From Nitrospirota bacterium (GTDB lineage Bacteria; Nitrospirota_A; Leptospirillia; Leptospirillales; Leptospirillaceae): a DNA stretch of 8,347 bases. This document shows, piece after piece, positions 6,223-8,347 of the stretch (position 1 is the stretch's first letter; every line of letters starts with the position of its first letter). The stretch is from NCBI GenBank assembly GCA_021838585.1, contig JAKCDE010000039.1:1-8347 (forward strand). The letters are read 5' to 3'. The translations under genes were made by a program, and so were the position numbers. The notes beneath the pieces are model-generated. The model did no database searches. It was not told where the DNA came from and saw only the letters and a program-made list of their open reading frames with translations.

Positions 6223-8347
6223 ATGTGGCTGACCCGTCTGGCCTTGAAAAATCCCATCGCCATCTTCATGATGTCGATGCTTTTGGTCCTCATGGGGGCC
6301 CAGTCGGTCAGCCGGCTCCCCATCGACCTTTTTCCGAATCTGGCCGTCCCGGTTCTGATCGTCGGAACCATCTATCCCGGCGCCTCCCCCGTCGACGTCG
6401 AGCGGAGCGTCACCTACCCCCTCGAAAAGACTCTGGCGACGATCGACGATGTGAGCCACATCCAGTCCCAGTCCCGGATGGGGGTCTCCTCGATCCAGGT
6501 CTGGTTCAACTGGGGGAAGGACCTGAACGGGGGACTCGTCCAGGCCGTCCAGAAGATCTCCCAGATCCAGAATCAGCTTCCGCCGGGCATCCAGCAGCCC
6601 TTCATTCTCAAGTTCGACATTGCGAACATCCCGGTGGTTTCCCTGACCGTCTCGAATCCCTCGATGAACCAGATCCAGCTCTACGACCTGGCCTACAACA
6701 CCATCGAACCCCAGCTCGAACAGCTTCCCAACGTCTCCCAGGCGACGGTCAATGGCGGAAAGGTCCGCCAGATCAACATCAATGTCGACCCGCGCGAGCT
6801 CCTGGCCCGGAACCTCTCGATGATCCAGGTGGTGAATGCGATCAATCTGGCCAATCTGATCCTGCCCTCGGGCGATATCAAGATCGGTTCCAAGGACTAC
6901 AATCTCTTCACCAACAACCAGATCTCCCACGACCTGGTCAATGTCCTGAAGAATGTTCCCGTCGCCACCCAAACGACCCCCGACGGCCGCACTGTGCCTG
7001 TTTTCGTCAAGGATTTCGCCCGGGTGAAGGATTCTGCCGAAACCCAGACCAACATCGTCCGAGTCAACGGAGAAAACGCGGTCTACCTGGCCGTCAACAA
7101 GCAACCGGGCTCGAACACCGTGGAGGTCGTGGACGCCGTCCGGAAGGCGATTCCCCATCTCCGGGGCATTCCGCCGGGGGTCCATCTCGACACATTCTTC
7201 GACCAGTCCACCTACATACGCCAGTCGATCCGTGGCCTCTACCACGAGTCGGTCCAGGGGGCGATCCTGGCCGTCCTCGTCATCCTCCTCTTTCTCGGAA
7301 GCCTCCGGGCCACCTTCATCATCGGGACGGCCATTCCTCTTTCCGCTCTCGTGGCCCTCATCTTTCTCTACTTCACCCATGAAACCCTCAACATCTTCAC
7401 CTTCGGCGGGCTGGCCCTGGGGATCGGCCGGCTCGTGGACGATTCGATCGTCGAGCTCGAGAACATTTATCGCCACTTCTCACTGGGCGAGGAATCGCGT
7501 CCCGTGGCCCTTCTTTCCGCCGCCCGGGAGGTGGCGATGCCGATCCTGGCCTCGACCATCACGACCGTCATCGTCTTTTTTCCCATCGTCTTCATGGAAG
7601 GCATCGGCCGTCTGCTCTTCACCCCCATGGCCCTGACCATCACCTTCGCCCTGTTTGCCTCCTTTTTCGTCTCCCGGACCGTCACACCCCTTCTCTGCTA
7701 TCGGTTTCTGAAGACCTCGGTCCCGGGGGAACCCCTTCGGGAAAACTTCCTGATCCGCCTCTTTCACCGGACGGAGCAGTCCTACAAGCGTCTCCTGGAT
7801 TTTTCCCTTCACCACCGGAAAAAGGTCTACTTCTCCCTCGGGGCCCTTTTCCTTTTGTCCCTGCCGCTTCTGAAGGGGATCGGCACGGAGTTTTTTCCCG
7901 CCCCCGACGAGAGCCAGTTCACCGTCAACATCCAGGAACCCCCCGGGACGCGGATCGAGGTCACCACCGAAACGGCCAAGGAGATGGAGGGACTCATCCG
8001 GAGGACCCTCCCCCAAAGCGAAGTCCGGCTCATCGCTTCCAATATCGGCCTCCGGAGCACGGCGGGACGGGGAACCAACGGGGCGGCCTCGGTCTTTACC
8101 AGCAATACGGGCCCGGATACCGGATTCATCCAGGTGAACCTCGTGGAGCCTGACAAACGGAGTGAAACCTCCGACCAGGCCATGGAACGGGTCCGTAAGG
8201 CCGTCTCGGGACAGTTTCCTGGAGTCGGGATCTATTTCATGCCCGGAGGGCTGATCGAGCGGATCATCAATTTCGGATACCAGGGGATCATCAACATCGA
8301 GGTGTACGGATACGATCTGAAGACGGGAGAGGATCTGGCTTACCGTC
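6223..8347 (+). CDS. RND-family inner-membrane efflux pump, HAE-1-like (3' truncated)
   Basis: The frame is open from ATG 6223 to the window end (708 codons) without a stop; family members are about 1000-1050 residues, so about two thirds is present. The start MWLTRLALKNP is the usual short cytoplasmic lead into TM1 (12-28). Next come the porter domain (YPGASPVDVERSVTYPLE near 51-68) and TM2 (about 345-363), TM3 (367-386), TM4 (391-413), TM5 (440-458), TM6 (463-492) and TM7 (533-552). TEFFPAPDE (555-563) opens the second porter half. TM4 reads GIGRLVDDSIVELENIYRH; D406 and D407 match AcrB D407/D408, the proton-relay pair, and FFPAPDE favours the HAE-1 (drug/solvent) group over metal pumps. 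The TM10 lysine and TM8-12 lie beyond the window. R403 before the Asp pair is unusual. It starts 30 bases after the adaptor stop and completes the exporter; the substrate is unknown. Confidence 0.95.
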   Translation, partial: MWLTRLALKNPIAIFMMSMLLVLMGAQSVSRLPIDLFPNLAVPVLIVGTIYPGASPVDVERSVTYPLEKTLATIDDVSHIQSQSRMGVSSIQVWFNWGKDLNGGLVQAVQKISQIQNQLPPGIQQPFILKFDIANIPVVSLTVSNPSMNQIQLYDLAYNTIEPQLEQLPNVSQATVNGGKVRQININVDPRELLARNLSMIQVVNAINLANLILPSGDIKIGSKDYNLFTNNQISHDLVNVLKNVPVATQTTPDGRTVPVFVKDFARVKDSAETQTNIVRVNGENAVYLAVNKQPGSNTVEVVDAVRKAIPHLRGIPPGVHLDTFFDQSTYIRQSIRGLYHESVQGAILAVLVILLFLGSLRATFIIGTAIPLSALVALIFLYFTHETLNIFTFGGLALGIGRLVDDSIVELENIYRHFSLGEESRPVALLSAAREVAMPILASTITTVIVFFPIVFMEGIGRLLFTPMALTITFALFASFFVSRTVTPLLCYRFLKTSVPGEPLRENFLIRLFHRTEQSYKRLLDFSLHHRKKVYFSLGALFLLSLPLLKGIGTEFFPAPDESQFTVNIQEPPGTRIEVTTETAKEMEGLIRRTLPQSEVRLIASNIGLRSTAGRGTNGAASVFTSNTGPDTGFIQVNLVEPDKRSETSDQAMERVRKAVSGQFPGVGIYFMPGGLIERIINFGYQGIINIEVYGYDLKTGEDLAYR

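Noticed and set aside
6189..7382. 397-codon forward frame starting just before the pump
   Set aside because: It is Pro/Arg/Gly/His-rich and runs in another frame of the pump gene, whose own frame gives a perfect RND sequence. It is a shadow.
4987..7476. 829-codon open frame on the minus strand opposite the adaptor and pump genes
   Set aside because: Its translation is extremely rich in Asp, Gly, Arg and Val, has no domain pattern and lies fully opposite two clearly recognised genes. It is the usual shadow of G+C-rich codon use, despite its length.

Overview
The window is a gene-dense, G+C-rich bacterial segment (G+C in the mid to high 50s percent by rough counting). All credible genes are on the + strand. 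The products are envelope proteins of a Gram-negative, double-membrane cell: two outer-membrane beta-barrels, a lipoprotein, a secreted Sel1-repeat protein and a complete-looking tripartite RND efflux set. The base composition and style of these genes remind me of an acidophilic Nitrospirota such as Leptospirillum. That is an impression, not a proof, because no rRNA or other taxonomic marker is present.

Layout: (1) Positions 1-1053 hold the 3' part of an outer-membrane protein gene of the PorV/UPF0164/TraF-like kind; its start lies before the window. It is followed by a hairpin with a short T-run that reads as an intrinsic terminator. (2) A predicted promoter abuts that terminator and drives a two-gene unit, 1207-2510: a lipoprotein of unknown function and a periplasmic Sel1-repeat protein that overlap by ATGA. 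(3) Positions 2511-2803 are non-coding and hold two back-to-back hairpins, a T-rich stretch and a strong sigma70-type promoter. (4) From this promoter runs a four-gene operon: a small outer-membrane beta-barrel protein (about 2804-3592, start uncertain), a TolC-family channel (3605-5089), an RND periplasmic adaptor (5086-6192) and an RND inner-membrane pump (6223 to beyond the window end). The pump frame is open from 6223 to 8347 with no stop, so it is a 3'-truncated gene here.

How the parts work together: the adaptor carries an R-x3-L-x6-S motif at the tip of its helical hairpin, the known signature for docking onto TolC-type channels. The pump has the HAE-1-like signatures, including the TM4 Asp-Asp proton-relay pair. 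The last three genes therefore most likely form one proton-driven export machine across both membranes. The substrate cannot be read from the sequence. The leading beta-barrel gene is the unusual member of the operon.

Points of most interest are the extra barrel protein at the head of the pump operon, with no ordinary start codon. Others are the only two cysteines of the adaptor facing each other across its hairpin, an arginine in pump TM4 just before the Asp-Asp pair, and compact terminator/promoter and hairpin/ribosome-site arrangements between genes. I saw no CRISPR array, tRNA, rRNA, insertion sequence or phage gene, and I do not claim a wholly new system.
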